DNA of 64,000 nt. Source: Nonomuraea sp. NBC_00507 (GTDB lineage: Bacteria > Actinomycetota > Actinomycetes > Streptosporangiales > Streptosporangiaceae). The number at the start of each line of letters is the position of its first letter. Positions within the stretch are counted from its first letter, which is position 1. Made by a program: the position numbers and the translations under genes. Below are positions 18,324 through 27,639 of the stretch, piece after piece. The notes under the pieces are model-generated. The model was not told where the DNA came from and did not search any database. It saw nothing but the letters and a program-made list of their open reading frames with translations. The stretch covers positions 248,001 to 312,000 of the forward strand of contig NZ_CP107853.1 of the NCBI RefSeq assembly GCF_036013525.1. Direction: 5' to 3'.

Positions 18324-18421
18324 CATCAGATCAGCTGCCGCCAGGATACATCTGATGAATATCCCTGCAAAGGTGGAGAGAGTCCGGCAAATCCGGAGAG
18401 AATCACATCTTTCATCTGATG
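18324..18421. promoter_or_regulatory. Three putative FadR-family operators, dehydratase/dehydrogenase region
   Basis: CATCAGATCA at 18324-18333 (reverse of TGATCTGATG), CATCTGATGA at 18349-18358 and CATCTGATG at 18413-18421 lie between the divergent fuconate dehydratase and Zn-dehydrogenase genes. The last copy overlaps where the -35 of the rightward promoter should be (TATGCT near 18431 is a candidate -10). They match the two copies by the regulator gene, so one regulator can control the whole locus. Confidence 0.65.
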
Positions 18422-18471
18422 TCTGTTGTGTATGCTGCTGCCGGAACACCAGAGCGATGGGAGCCCGAACG

Positions 18472-19497
18472 GTGCTAACCGCCAATTACCTGGGGAATCA
18501 GAAGATCGGCATCCGTGAGGCGGATCCGTCGCCCCCGAAGGCCAGCCAGGTGCAGATCGAGGTCGCGTACACCGGAATCTGCGGCACGGACCTGCACATC
18601 CTCCACGGACACATGGACGGCAGGGTCAAGCCGCCCGCCATCATCGGCCACGAGATGAGCGGAGTCATCGCCGCCGTGGGCGACGGAGTGACCGGGTGGG
18701 CCGCCGGCGACCACGTCACCGTCATGCCGCTGGACTGGGACGGCTCCTGTCCCGCGTGCCGTGCGGGCAACCAGCACATCTGCCAGAACCTCGTCTTCGT
18801 CGGCATCGACTCCCCCGGCGCGCTCCAGGGCCTGTGGAACGTCCCGGCCGATCTCCTGGTCCCTCTGCCCAAGACCCTCCGCCTGGACCACGCGGCCCTG
18901 GTCGAGCCCGTGGCGGTCGCCGTCCACGACGTACGGCGAGCCGAGCTCGTGCCGGGCGACCGCGCGGTGGTCGTCGGCGGCGGCCCCATCGGCGTGCTCA
19001 TCGCCACGGTCGCCAGGCACGAGGGCGCGGACGTCGTGGTCGTCGAGATAGACCCGCGACGCAGGCAGGCCGCCGCGGCCATGGGGTTCCGCGTGCTCGA
19101 TCCCTCGGCCACCGACCAGGTCGCGTGGGTCGAGGAATGGACGCAGGGAGCCGGCGCGGACGTGGCGTTCGAGGTGTCCGGCGCGGCGGCGGCGGTGCTG
19201 GGCGTGACGAACCTCGTGAAGGTACGGGGCACGGTCGTCGTGGTGGCCATCCATCCGCAGCCGCGGCCGGTCGACCTGCAACGTGTCTTCTGGCGCGAGC
19301 TGCGCCTGCTGGGCGCGCGCGTCTACCAGCGCGCCGACTTCGAACGCGCCGTCGAGCTGCTCGCCACGGGCGTGATCCCGGCCGGCGAGCTGATCACGGA
19401 GATCGTGCCGATCACCGGGACGGCGGACGCCTTCGCCGCCCTGGAGTCGGGGCAGGCCATGAAGATCCTCGTGAACGTCTCTGGGGGTACGGCATGA
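18472..19497 (+). CDS. Zn-dependent MDR dehydrogenase (threonine/sorbitol DH type)
   Basis: This 341-residue protein has the catalytic zinc residues in GICGTDLHILHGH and GHEMSG, a structural Cys cluster CPACRAGNQHIC, and the NAD motif VVGGGPIGVLIA. The substrate is probably a polyol or sugar-acid intermediate of the fuconate pathway; the exact step is not clear because that pathway is usually described with an SDR. Start: GTG 18472 is 8 bases after GGGAG, while the ATG at 18457 has none. Its TGA overlaps the next ATG (ATGA). Confidence 0.83.
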   Translation: MLTANYLGNQKIGIREADPSPPKASQVQIEVAYTGICGTDLHILHGHMDGRVKPPAIIGHEMSGVIAAVGDGVTGWAAGDHVTVMPLDWDGSCPACRAGNQHICQNLVFVGIDSPGALQGLWNVPADLLVPLPKTLRLDHAALVEPVAVAVHDVRRAELVPGDRAVVVGGGPIGVLIATVARHEGADVVVVEIDPRRRQAAAAMGFRVLDPSATDQVAWVEEWTQGAGADVAFEVSGAAAAVLGVTNLVKVRGTVVVVAIHPQPRPVDLQRVFWRELRLLGARVYQRADFERAVELLATGVIPAGELITEIVPITGTADAFAALESGQAMKILVNVSGGTA

Positions 19498-20255
19498 GCC
19501 GCGAGCTCTTCGACCTGACCGGGAGCACGGCCGTCGTGACGGGCGCACGCCGCGGCATCGGCCTGGCCATCGCCGAGGCGCTGGCCAGGGCGGGCGCCGA
19601 CATCATCGGCGTCAGCGCGGCCATGGAGCCGTCGGGCAGCGAGGCGGCACGCCGCGTGGAAGCGACGGGACGGACTTTCACGCCACTCCAGGCCGACTTC
19701 TCCGACCGGGCGGCCGTCAGCGCGCTCGCCGCCCACCTCGAGGGGCTCGGCGTCGACATCCTGGTGAACAACGCCGGCACCATCGAGCGGGAGCCCGCCG
19801 CCCAGCACCCGATCGAGCTGTGGGACCGGGTCATCGAGACCAACCTCAACAGCCAGTTCGTGCTCAGCCAGGCCGTCGGCCGGTCGATGATCGAGCGAGG
19901 GCACGGCAAGATCATATTTATCGCGTCGCTGCTGAGCTTCCAGGGCGGCATCAACGTGCCCGGCTACACCGCTTCCAAGTCGGCGCTCGCGGGCCTGACG
20001 AAGGCGCTGGCCAACGAGTGGATGCCGAAGGGCGTGAACGTCAACGCCATCGCCCCCGGCTACATCGCCACGGACAACACGCAGGCGTTGCGGGAGGATC
20101 CGGAACGCAGCAGGTCCCTCCTGGAGCGCATCCCGGCCGGCCGGTGGGGGGCGGCGAGCGACCTCGGCGGCGCCGCGGTGTTCCTGGCCAGCCGCGCCTC
20201 CGACTACATCTCCGGCATCGTGCTGCCCGTGGACGGCGGCTGGCTCGCCCGCTGA
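19494..20255 (+). CDS. SDR dehydrogenase, probable 2-keto-3-deoxy-aldonate dehydrogenase
   Basis: This 253-residue SDR has TGARRGIGLAIAEAL (NAD site), VNNAGTIE, Ser in FIASLLSF, YTASKSALAGL and APGYIATDN. It is closest in text to KduD-like 2-deoxy-D-gluconate/2-keto-3-deoxy-sugar-acid dehydrogenases. In the non-phosphorylating L-fucose route an SDR oxidises 2-keto-3-deoxy-L-fuconate, which fits the dehydratase next door. It is translationally coupled to the preceding dehydrogenase by a 4-base overlap. No hydrolase for the diketo product is in the window. Confidence 0.82.
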   Translation: MSRELFDLTGSTAVVTGARRGIGLAIAEALARAGADIIGVSAAMEPSGSEAARRVEATGRTFTPLQADFSDRAAVSALAAHLEGLGVDILVNNAGTIEREPAAQHPIELWDRVIETNLNSQFVLSQAVGRSMIERGHGKIIFIASLLSFQGGINVPGYTASKSALAGLTKALANEWMPKGVNVNAIAPGYIATDNTQALREDPERSRSLLERIPAGRWGAASDLGGAAVFLASRASDYISGIVLPVDGGWLAR

Positions 20256-20356
20256 CGTCCACGCCGCGTTGCTGGTCTTGTCGGCTGAAGAACCGCTCTG
20301 CCGGCAGATGGGAAGATCTGAAGGTCGTACCCGCTCAACGGAAGAGAACCCTCGGC

Positions 20357-21022
20357 ATGGCCGTCATCCACCACACCACCCTCAAGCCGACCAAGCTGGA
20401 ACTTCTCACCTCCTGGCTCCCCTCCCGGCCGTGGTACCTCGGCGGCTCGGGCGAACCAGAACTGGGCAAGGCCGGCGGCTTCCGGCTGGACGACCCGCAG
20501 GGTGAGGTCGGGATCGAGTTCATGGTGGTCACCGACACCTCCAGCACTCACCCGACCAGCTACCTGGTGCCGCTCACCTATCGCGGCGCCCCACTCGCCG
20601 GGGCGGAGCACGCCCTCGTCGGCACCATGGAGCACGGGGTGCTGGGGCGGCGCTGGGCCTACGACGGCTGCCAGGACCCGGTGCTGGTCGCCCAATTGCT
20701 GGCCTTGATCGAGGGCCGCGTCCAGGCCCAGGACCAAAACACCAGCGACATCCCCGACCGGGAGGTCACCCGCTCCTACATCGGTGACGACCTCGCCGCC
20801 ACGGATTTCACCACCACTGCCACCGACGACCACGAGGGCACCGAGCTGCCTGCACCGAACGGTACGGCCCTCCGCTTGCACCGGGTCCTGCGTCCCGCCC
20901 TAGACAACGCGCCTCTCCCCCCACCGGAAGCGACCGGCCACGTCGCCGGCTCCTGGCACCTGCCGGATGGCACCCGCGCGCGGGGGCTGTTCGTTGTCTT
21001 GCACAGCGGCCCTCGTACCTAG
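20357..21022 (+). CDS. Maltokinase N-terminal cap-like protein
   Basis: This 221-residue protein starts MAVIHHTTLKPTKLELLTSW and contains WYLGGSGEPELGKAGGFRL and LVGTMEHGVLGRRWAYDG, the features of the cap domain that precedes the kinase fold in maltokinase (Pep2/Mak). No kinase domain is present, so it is a standalone cap, a form common in actinobacteria with no known role. Only a weak GGAAGAG is seen upstream. It follows the SDR by 101 bases and is probably a separate unit. Confidence 0.72.
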   Translation: MAVIHHTTLKPTKLELLTSWLPSRPWYLGGSGEPELGKAGGFRLDDPQGEVGIEFMVVTDTSSTHPTSYLVPLTYRGAPLAGAEHALVGTMEHGVLGRRWAYDGCQDPVLVAQLLALIEGRVQAQDQNTSDIPDREVTRSYIGDDLAATDFTTTATDDHEGTELPAPNGTALRLHRVLRPALDNAPLPPPEATGHVAGSWHLPDGTRARGLFVVLHSGPRT

Positions 21023-21133
21023 ATCTCAGCGAGGGGCGACCTCGTCGAGGCCCTCCCGGGCGGCAGCCGGGAATGAGCGTGCCCCACGAGAGCCGCGATC
21101 CCCTGCAGGCCGACGGCGCTACGCTGCTGGGTC

Positions 21134-22114
21134 ATGCAGGAGACGCGCCTCGACACTGCTCGGATCCGGGCGGCTCGCCGGTTAATCGACCCGATTTTCC
21201 TCGACACGCCGCTGTACCGCTGCGAGGCGCTGGAGCCCGACCTCGGGTGCACGGTGAGCATCAAGCTCGAAACGGCGAACCCGGTCCGCAGCTTCAAGGC
21301 CCGCGGCACCGAGGTGGTCGCGAGCCTGCTCGCCGACAATGGCTCGCGAGCCGTGGTGTGCGCCAGTGCGGGCAACCTTGGCCAAGCCCTCGCTTGGTCC
21401 GGTCGCGGCCGGGGGCTCGACGTCACCGTCGTGGCATCCCGCTTCGCGCCCGCGGCGAAGCTTGATCGCATCCGCGCATTGGACGCCAGGTTGGAACTGG
21501 TGGACGGCGACTTCGACCTGGCTCGCGAGCGGGCGGCGGCCGTCGCGCGGCACGACGGCATCCGGCTGGTCGAAGACAGCCTGGACATCGAGACCTGCGA
21601 GGGCGCGGCGACCATCGGCCTGGAACTGGTGGACACCCTGCCGTCCTTCGACGCCGTCCTGATCGCTCTCGGCGGCGGGGCGCTGGCCACCGGTGTGGGT
21701 CATGTGGTGAAGTCCTGGGCGCCCGAAGTCGAGGTGATCTGCATCCAGCCGCTGGGCGCACCGGCGATGACACACTCGTGGCGCCAACGGCGCGTCGTCA
21801 CCACCGACTCGACCAACACCATCGCTGACGGCGTCGCCGGCCGGCGTCCCATCCCGGCCGTCCTGGACGACCTCCTCCTGGTCGCTGACGACGCCGTCCT
21901 GGTCCAGGAGGCGTCGATCATCGCCGGTATGCGGATGCTCCTCGACCACGCCGGCCTGGTCGTCGAACCATCGGCCGCGCTCGGCATCGCGGCGATCCTC
22001 GAAGACCGTGACCGCTTCGCCGGCCGACACGTAGTCACCATCGTGTGCGGCAGCAACGTCGACGTAGACGCCTACCACCGCTGGGTCGGTGCGGCTCCCC
22101 TCCACAGGTCCTGA
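21134..22114 (+). CDS. PLP-dependent threonine/serine dehydratase-like enzyme
   Basis: This 326-residue fold-type II PLP enzyme has the Schiff-base lysine in NPVRSFKARG (about residue 54), the substrate loop CASAGNLGQALA, the phosphate-binding GGGALATGVG and the closing VCGSNVD. No ACT regulatory domain follows, so it resembles catabolic threonine dehydratase or serine racemase types. The substrate is undetermined. Beyond its stop a short GCGCC/GGCGC hairpin (about 22126-22140) precedes the group II intron. Confidence 0.8.
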   Translation: MQETRLDTARIRAARRLIDPIFLDTPLYRCEALEPDLGCTVSIKLETANPVRSFKARGTEVVASLLADNGSRAVVCASAGNLGQALAWSGRGRGLDVTVVASRFAPAAKLDRIRALDARLELVDGDFDLARERAAAVARHDGIRLVEDSLDIETCEGAATIGLELVDTLPSFDAVLIALGGGALATGVGHVVKSWAPEVEVICIQPLGAPAMTHSWRQRRVVTTDSTNTIADGVAGRRPIPAVLDDLLLVADDAVLVQEASIIAGMRMLLDHAGLVVEPSAALGIAAILEDRDRFAGRHVVTIVCGSNVDVDAYHRWVGAAPLHRS

Positions 22115-23328
22115 CCATTGCCTGCGCCACGAGGCGCTTTGCTATATCCCCTGTCCAGCAGGGAGAGATTGGAGGTGTATCTCTGGGCCTAATGACTTAC
22201 CGGAGCCCGAAAGGGTGAAAGGGAAAATAGCATGTCAGGAAACCAGCGGTCGCGCCCAGACGTATGGGGCGAGGCGCTGGGAAGGCCCGCGTGATATGGC
22301 GAAAGCTGGATTGCCTGAACCCCAATCTCCAGAAGGCGCAATCAAACGCCCGTCGGAAAGACGTCTGAAACCGACGCCATCTCGTGCGGCGAGTTGAGCA
22401 ATTGCTCGCTGCAACCTCCCGGGATGGAGCGATGTCCAGTCAGGGCATTCAAGGAGATGAGTGGGGCGCCTACGTCACGCTCGATACGTATAGCAAGGAC
22501 GAACGTGGGATCGCCTACGGGGCGCGAGCTCTATGGCGACACAGTGCCCGTAGTAGTCGCAGGGGTCACGACCTGCCGGGGAGGACGGGAAGGCCGTCCA
22601 CAGGGCGAAGGGGCACAGGTGATCGGACACCAACTGACCAGGAGGTATGCGAAATGCAAAGCGCCGAAACGGTGCTGGGTGTCCTCCACGATCGCGGCAG
22701 GAAAGGTCTGCCGTGTAACGAGCTGTATCGACAACTGTTCAACAAGGAGTTGTATCTGCTGGCCTACGGCCGCATCTACGCCAACCACGGCGCGATGACA
22801 CCCGGGGCCAGCCAGGAAACCGCGGACGGCATGTCCGAGGAGAAAATCGACGCCATCATTGAGGCAATGCGCCACGAACGCTATCGGTTTACTCCTGCCC
22901 GGCGGACCTACATCCCGAAAAGAAATGGGAAGCTGCGTCCGCTGGGGCTGCCGACCTGGTCGGACAAACTCGTCGGTGAAGTAGTACGCCTGCTACTGGA
23001 GGCATACTACGAGCCACAGTTCTCCGACCACTCACACGGCTACCGGCCGAGAAGGGGCTGCCACACCGCATTGCGGCAGATCGAGCGGACCTGGACCGGC
23101 ACGGTCTGGTTCATCGAGGGGGACATCTCCGACTGCTTCGGATCTCTTGATCACAACATCATGATCAAGATTCTCGCGGAGAAGATCCACGATGGCCGGT
23201 TCCTGCGGCTGATACGCAACATGTTAACGGCCGGATATCTGGAGGATTGGACCTGGAACGCCACGCTGTCGGGCGCGCCACAAGGCGGGGTGGTCTCACC
23301 CGTCCTGTCCAATATCTACCTGCACAAG

Positions 23329-25319
23329 CCTTGGGTTCCGCAGATGTGTCTGAAGAAAAGCATTCGAATCTGGGGTTTGAGCTGGGGAAACGCGTGCAGG
23401 CATGCTGATACGCCGTGTCACTAGGACACGGCGTTGTGCCTGGTCAGGCGCCTGTCGCGGGGATGGCTTCGACGATCTTCTTAGGGGCAGAGATGTCGAG
23501 CTTGGCCAGGATGTCGCGTTGCAGCTTGGTCAGTTCCGCGGTCTGGGCGAAGGCACCGGTGGGCCCGGTGAACGTGGCGATGGTGAGCTGGTCGAACTCG
23601 GCGCGGATACGCTGCCAGGTCATGCCGGTGGCCGTCTCGATGACGCGGATCAGCAGCAGGGCGAGCCAGCACAAGACGACGTGGGCGCGGATGCGCTGTT
23701 CGAGGCGGTGGTAGACGGGCCGCAGGTCGATGATCGATTTCATGTCTCGCCAGCCGCGCTCGACCTGCCAGAGCTGCTTGTAGCCCATGGCGATGTCTTC
23801 GGTGCTCATCTTCGGATCCGAGCAGCGCAGCAGGTACTTGCCGTCCAGGTTGGTCTCGGCCTTGATCCGGGCTTGGTCGATGCGCAGCAGCCCGCCAGCG
23901 GTGACGCGCAGGTAGCGGTTCAGGCCGGGCTTGGTGGAGATGACTCCGCGCAGTTCGGCCCGCTTGGTCACCGGCCAGGTGTCGGTGCCGTCGATCAGCT
24001 CGCTCAACTGGGTCACCAGGCGCTCGCGGATCGCCTGGTCGCGTTCGGCGGCCTCGGGGTTGAAGCAGATGACGAACCGATCGCTTTCGCTGATGCGCAC
24101 CTCTTTGACCTTCAGGTTGGAGGCCACCTCTTGATAGCGGCCCTGGCGCGACAGCGCGGCCTTGGCCTCTGGTGAGCCGGAGCGCAGCTTCTCCCCGATG
24201 ATGTAGTGGTGATCGCCTGTGCGCAGGTAGCGGCGGTTGGCGGACGAGGCGAACCCGCGATCCCCGACCCATACGATCTTGGCGAGGGTCCACTCCCGCA
24301 TATCGCTCTTGGCCTGGCGGATCAGCTCCGAATCGGCGGTGCCGCCAGGCCAGCACCAGACCCTGACCGGGATACCGTCACGGGTGACCGCCAGCCCGAT
24401 GACGATCTGCGGCAGGTCATCGCGATGGTCTTTGGACTTGCCGAGGGCGCGAAAGGCCTTGCGTTGCGCCGGCTCGGCGTCGGCCTCGGCGTCGGCGCTG
24501 TGGGGCAGCGGGATACCCCGCTCATCACGGTCGACGATCTCGTCGGGTTCGTCGATCTCGAAATAGGTGCTGGTCGTGTCGAAAAACAGCAAGTCCACCT
24601 GAAGGTTCAAGAGGTTGGCGACCTCGTCGAAGACCTTCTTCTCGATCGCGTCGCGCACGTCGTGCAGCCAGTCCATCGCCCGGTAGCAGGCGTCATCGCT
24701 GCACTCGGACAGGGCGTCGATGTGCGCGGTGCGGCCCACCCAGTGTGAGGCGGCCAGCTTTGAGGACGGGTCCAGCGCGCGGTTGGCCACCAGCGCGAAG
24801 AGCACGCGTTCGGTGTATGGGCCGCGCCGGGTCCGGGTCAGCATCCCCTTCGTGATCGAGTCGATGCGGAGCCGTCGCCACAACTGATCCAGCAGGTACG
24901 TTCCGCCGTAGGCAGCGGATCCGATGTAGGTCAGCTCGCCTGGGGCGCGCACGATCGCGGCGCGCTCGGGGTCCAGCAGCCGGCACAGGGACGCCACCAG
25001 GCGTTCCACCGCTGCGCGGTCCAGTTGGTCTTCGCGGCCGAAGTTGTGCAGGACCTTCATCTTGGCGGACTTGGTGGCCGGGTCCCACTCGTTGTGCGCC
25101 AGCTGCAGGTAGCGCACCACGGTGCCGTCCTTGTTCTTCCGCGTCGCGGTCCTGACGAACATGTCACCAGAACTTAGCAGCAGATCACCTGGTCGTTACG
25201 TGTTTCTGAGGAAGTCGTGTCACTAGGCGTTCTCGCAGTTTTCACCAGCCCGCATGCCCTCGACCTGCATGTTCACACCCGATCATGCCCCAGAACCGCG
25301 ATTAGCTGCGGAACGCGAG
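23329..25319. mobile_element. IS1634-family insertion sequence inside the intron gene
   Basis: CAAG occurs at 23325-23328 and 25320-25323 on either side, and removing one copy restores the reading frame. The ends carry GTTCCGCAG near 23335 and its inverse CTGCGGAAC near 25305. Inside, CGTGTCACTAGG is repeated directly at 23414-23425 and 25216-25227, which allows a nested reading: a 189-base small element hit by an IS1634 element of about 1.8 kb with ACTAG duplication. The left copy also forms a perfect 9-bp hairpin (23411-23433) just past the transposase stop. Confidence 0.7.
23444..25162 (-). CDS. IS1634-family DDE transposase
   Basis: This is an intact 572-residue transposase. Visible marks are the first catalytic Asp in LLFFDTTSTYFE, the second in VWVGDRGFASSANRRYL, and the late Glu region YKQLWQVERGWRDMKS, followed by RPVYHRLEQRIRAH, the IS4/IS1634-type YREK-like end. 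ATG start, no frameshift. It lies opposite to the host intron gene. The element should still be able to move. Confidence 0.87.
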   Translation of the reverse strand: MFVRTATRKNKDGTVVRYLQLAHNEWDPATKSAKMKVLHNFGREDQLDRAAVERLVASLCRLLDPERAAIVRAPGELTYIGSAAYGGTYLLDQLWRRLRIDSITKGMLTRTRRGPYTERVLFALVANRALDPSSKLAASHWVGRTAHIDALSECSDDACYRAMDWLHDVRDAIEKKVFDEVANLLNLQVDLLFFDTTSTYFEIDEPDEIVDRDERGIPLPHSADAEADAEPAQRKAFRALGKSKDHRDDLPQIVIGLAVTRDGIPVRVWCWPGGTADSELIRQAKSDMREWTLAKIVWVGDRGFASSANRRYLRTGDHHYIIGEKLRSGSPEAKAALSRQGRYQEVASNLKVKEVRISESDRFVICFNPEAAERDQAIRERLVTQLSELIDGTDTWPVTKRAELRGVISTKPGLNRYLRVTAGGLLRIDQARIKAETNLDGKYLLRCSDPKMSTEDIAMGYKQLWQVERGWRDMKSIIDLRPVYHRLEQRIRAHVVLCWLALLLIRVIETATGMTWQRIRAEFDQLTIATFTGPTGAFAQTAELTKLQRDILAKLDISAPKKIVEAIPATGA

Positions 25320-26436
25320 CAAGCTGGACGAGTTTGTCGAGACGGTTCTCATCCCGCAGCACTCCCGTGGAGAGTGCCGACGACCCAACCCCGCCTATGA
25401 GGAGACACGTCATCCTCTGCGGCAAGCACAGCGGCGTGGCGACCGGGCAAAGGCCCGGGAACTGCGCAGGAGGCGGCGTGATCTGCCCAGCCGGGACCCC
25501 TACGATCCCGGCTATCGGCGGCTGCGCTACTCCCGCTACGCCGATGATCATCTGTTGGGTTTCATCGGAACCAAGGCCGAAGCCGAGGAAATCAAAGATC
25601 AGTTGGCGGCGTTCCTGCGTGAAGAACTCAACCTGGAACTGTCGCCGGACAAGACGCTGATCACACATGCCCGGACCCGGGCGGCGCGCTACCTCGGCTA
25701 TGAGATCATCACGCAGTGCAACAACACCCGTCTGACCAAGGGCCGCAGGTCAGTCAACGGGATCATCGCGCTGCGAGTACCACGCGATGTGATCAAGGCC
25801 AAATGTGCCCCCTACCTGCGACGCGGCAAACCGTGGCACCGCAGCGGCATGCAGAACCTCGACGACTACGACATCGTCAAGGCCTACGGCGCCGAATATC
25901 GAGGCATCGTCCAGTACTACCTGCTCGCCATCGACGTCTGGCGGTTGAACCGGCTCTGCTGGATCGCACGGACATCGATGCTCAAGACGCTGGCGGCAAA
26001 GCACCAGTCCTCGGTGACGAAGATGGCGGCCAGATACACGGCCAAGATCCAAACCCCCTACGGGCTGCGCACCTGCTTCGAAGCCCGCGTCGAACGCGCC
26101 GGCAAGCAGCCACTGGTCGCACGGTTCGGCGGGATACCCCTGACACGGAACAAGGACGCCAAGCTCAACGATCGCGTCCCTGCCCCGATCCGGCACCCTC
26201 GCAAGGAGTTGGTCGCCCGGCTCCTCAAGCGGCGGTGTGAACTGTGCGGCGACGCGGCCAAGGTGATGGTCCACCAAGTCCGCAAGCTCGCACGGCTCCC
26301 CGGCCCGGGACAAGACCAGCCCGCCTGGGCGGCTCTCATGATCAAGAAGCGGCGCAAGACCCTTGTGGTCTGCCGCCTTTGTCATGAGGCCATCCACCAC
26401 GGGCAACCCGCCGCGAACGCGGCGTAGATCGCTGGA

Positions 26437-26470
26437 GAGCCACGTGCTGGGAAACTAGCCCGCGTGGTTC
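26437..26470 (+). ncRNA. Group II intron domain V
   Basis: This 34-base hairpin runs from GAGCC to GGTTC with the catalytic AGC triad at its 5' side, a GAAA tetraloop in the centre and a two-base bulge opposite. It is 10 bases after the maturase stop, the standard position. The core is intact, so the RNA might still splice if maturase is supplied in trans. Confidence 0.8.
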
Positions 26471-26765
26471 GGAGGGAGGCCGCGCCGGAAAAGGACCTGA
26501 ACACCAGGCACCTCGCCGCGCGGCCCACCCTGTTCCTGTGCCTGGCGTTCGGTGCGTCGCGCGCGGGGTGCTGACGGTGACGATCCCGCCCCTCTGAGAT
26601 GGCCGCAAGATCACCGGAGCCCTCGGCCCAGCTGACCAACCCTCGCGTCGACCATGCAGTGCAGTGTCAGCGGCGGCGTCAGTACGGCAACGGCCCGGTA
26701 TCAGAGCGGTCGGCGATGGTGGATGTCATTGAAAGTTCGTACCAGATGTGAAGGAGCACACCACC

Positions 26766-27167
26766 ATGTCCGTCACCCTTACCGACCAGGACAAGCTCAC
26801 CCTGCGGACCGCCGCGTGGGGCGCCGTCTCGCTGATGTCCGCCGCTGCTGCCGCCGGCTCGGCCCACAAGGCCGCCACCGGGTCCAGCATCGCTCTGACC
26901 TCCGCGACCGGCGTGGTCGGGCACGTGCTCGTCAAGGCGCCCAAGGGCCTGAAAGGCAAGTCCGTAGCCGCACTCGCCGACCAGGTGCTGCCGGCTCTTA
27001 CGGCGGCCATGACCCTGCTCAAGCAGCAGGCTCCGGCCGAGGCCGACAACTTCCGCCGTACCGTCCTTGTCGCCATCGACGCGGCCGCGCGGACCCAGAA
27101 GGGCGAGCCCAGCCCCACCATGGCGGAGATGGCACGCAAGATCACTGAGGCCCTCGACGCCGCTTGA
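26766..27167 (+). CDS. Conserved small protein of unknown function
   Basis: This 133-residue protein begins MSVTLTDQDKLTLRTAAWGA and is Ala-rich and helical, with no signal peptide; SLMSAAAAAGSAHKAATGSS is mildly hydrophobic but too short for a clear membrane span. It ends EMARKITEALDAA. I do not recognise a named family, though the clean codon pattern and AAGGAG upstream show it is real. The gap 26536-26765 before it shows no gene. Confidence 0.65.
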   Translation: MSVTLTDQDKLTLRTAAWGAVSLMSAAAAAGSAHKAATGSSIALTSATGVVGHVLVKAPKGLKGKSVAALADQVLPALTAAMTLLKQQAPAEADNFRRTVLVAIDAAARTQKGEPSPTMAEMARKITEALDAA

Positions 27168-27378
27168 TGGAGGTCGATCGTGCATCAAGCAGAGCGCGAA
27201 CCGGGCCACGCCGAGCTCGCTGAGCTCGGCGTGGCCGGGCCACAGGCGCGGACGCCGGGGCCCCGAGCAGACACGGCCGGGATGCCTGTCGCCTGGTGCT
27301 GTTGACGAACTTCGAGACGAACGTCGAGCGGCATAGCCGGTTCGATGCGACGGTCAGCGCGCGTCCGCGACGCCGGCA

Positions 27379-27546
27379 CTACGCCGTGCTGGTGCCGAAC
27401 TTCCTGTTCTTCGGCTTCTTCTTCGGCAACTTCGTGGGCGACCCGCTCGGGACGTTCTGAGCCGTCAGCCCCGGTGGGTGGACCAGGCTCAGGAGGACGC
27501 CGATCTGGGCGGGCGACAGCGGCATGCCGCTGAGCAGCTCTTTCAT
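27379..27546 (-). CDS. Possible 55-residue peptide divergent from LysR gene
   Basis: A short frame, MKELLSGMPLSPAQIGVLLS then a Pro/Lys-rich end (LPKKKPKNRKFGTSTA), starts 93 bases from the divergent LysR start. No ribosome site is evident. An opposite-strand frame (27296-27460, ending GNFVGDPLGTF) overlaps it and is a rival reading. LysR genes usually control a divergent neighbour and nothing else lies there, so the ORF is worth noting but weak. The remainder of 27168-27639 holds no gene I can support. Confidence 0.3.
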   Translation of the reverse strand: MKELLSGMPLSPAQIGVLLSLVHPPGLTAQNVPSGSPTKLPKKKPKNRKFGTSTA

Positions 27547-27608
27547 GGGGATCACGCGTCCAGCCTGATGGAGATCGCGAGGCGCGGTCCAACACCGGAA
27601 AAGGCCGG

Positions 27609-27631
27609 ATTAACGCGGATCTGTTGTTAAT
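27609..27631. promoter_or_regulatory. LysR-type binding box
   Basis: ATTAAC (27609-27614), an 11-base spacer and GTTAAT (27626-27631) form a perfect inverted repeat with the T-N11-A layout of LysR operators. It ends 8 bases before the GTG of the LysR gene, so autoregulation and control of anything transcribed leftward are expected. Confidence 0.65.
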
Positions 27632-27639
27632 GTTGCCGC

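Larger units (their letters stand above)
22654..26427 (+). pseudogene. Group II intron reverse transcriptase/maturase, split by IS
   Basis: Part one (22654-23328, 225 codons) starts MQSAETVLGVLHDRGRKGLP behind GGAGG and holds RT blocks including YIPKRNGKLRPLG, GDISDCF and APQGGVVSPVLSNIYLH. Part two (25321-26427) resumes in frame with KLDEFVETVLIP, the catalytic YADD (25537-25548), a maturase domain, and a C-terminal HNH-type region with CELCG, CRLCH and EAIHH. Joined at the shared CAAG they give about 593 residues, the usual length. The only visible damage is the insertion, so it is recent. Confidence 0.85.
22175..26535 (+). mobile_element. Group II intron, interrupted by an IS
   Basis: The RNA part is recognisable at both ends. 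A GTGTA-type 5' start is likely near 22175, followed by an untranslated structured region to 22653. The reverse-transcriptase gene follows, then a canonical 34-base domain V at 26437-26470 and a domain VI-like stem closing with GCGCGGCC near 26517-26525. The 5' boundary is tentative and the 3' boundary is uncertain to about 20 bases, because no clear terminal AY was found. The intron lies just downstream of the PLP enzyme gene. It cannot move itself while its gene is split. Confidence 0.75.

Noticed and set aside
27296..27460. Rightward 54-codon frame ending in a Phe-rich stretch
   Set aside because: It overlaps the leftward small ORF and lacks a ribosome site; the Phe run is the complement of a Lys run. 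Neither reading is strong, so only one was listed, at low confidence.
27185..27595. Minus-strand 136-codon frame before the LysR gene
   Set aside because: Composition is Arg/Pro/Ala shadow-like, with no ribosome site and no motif.
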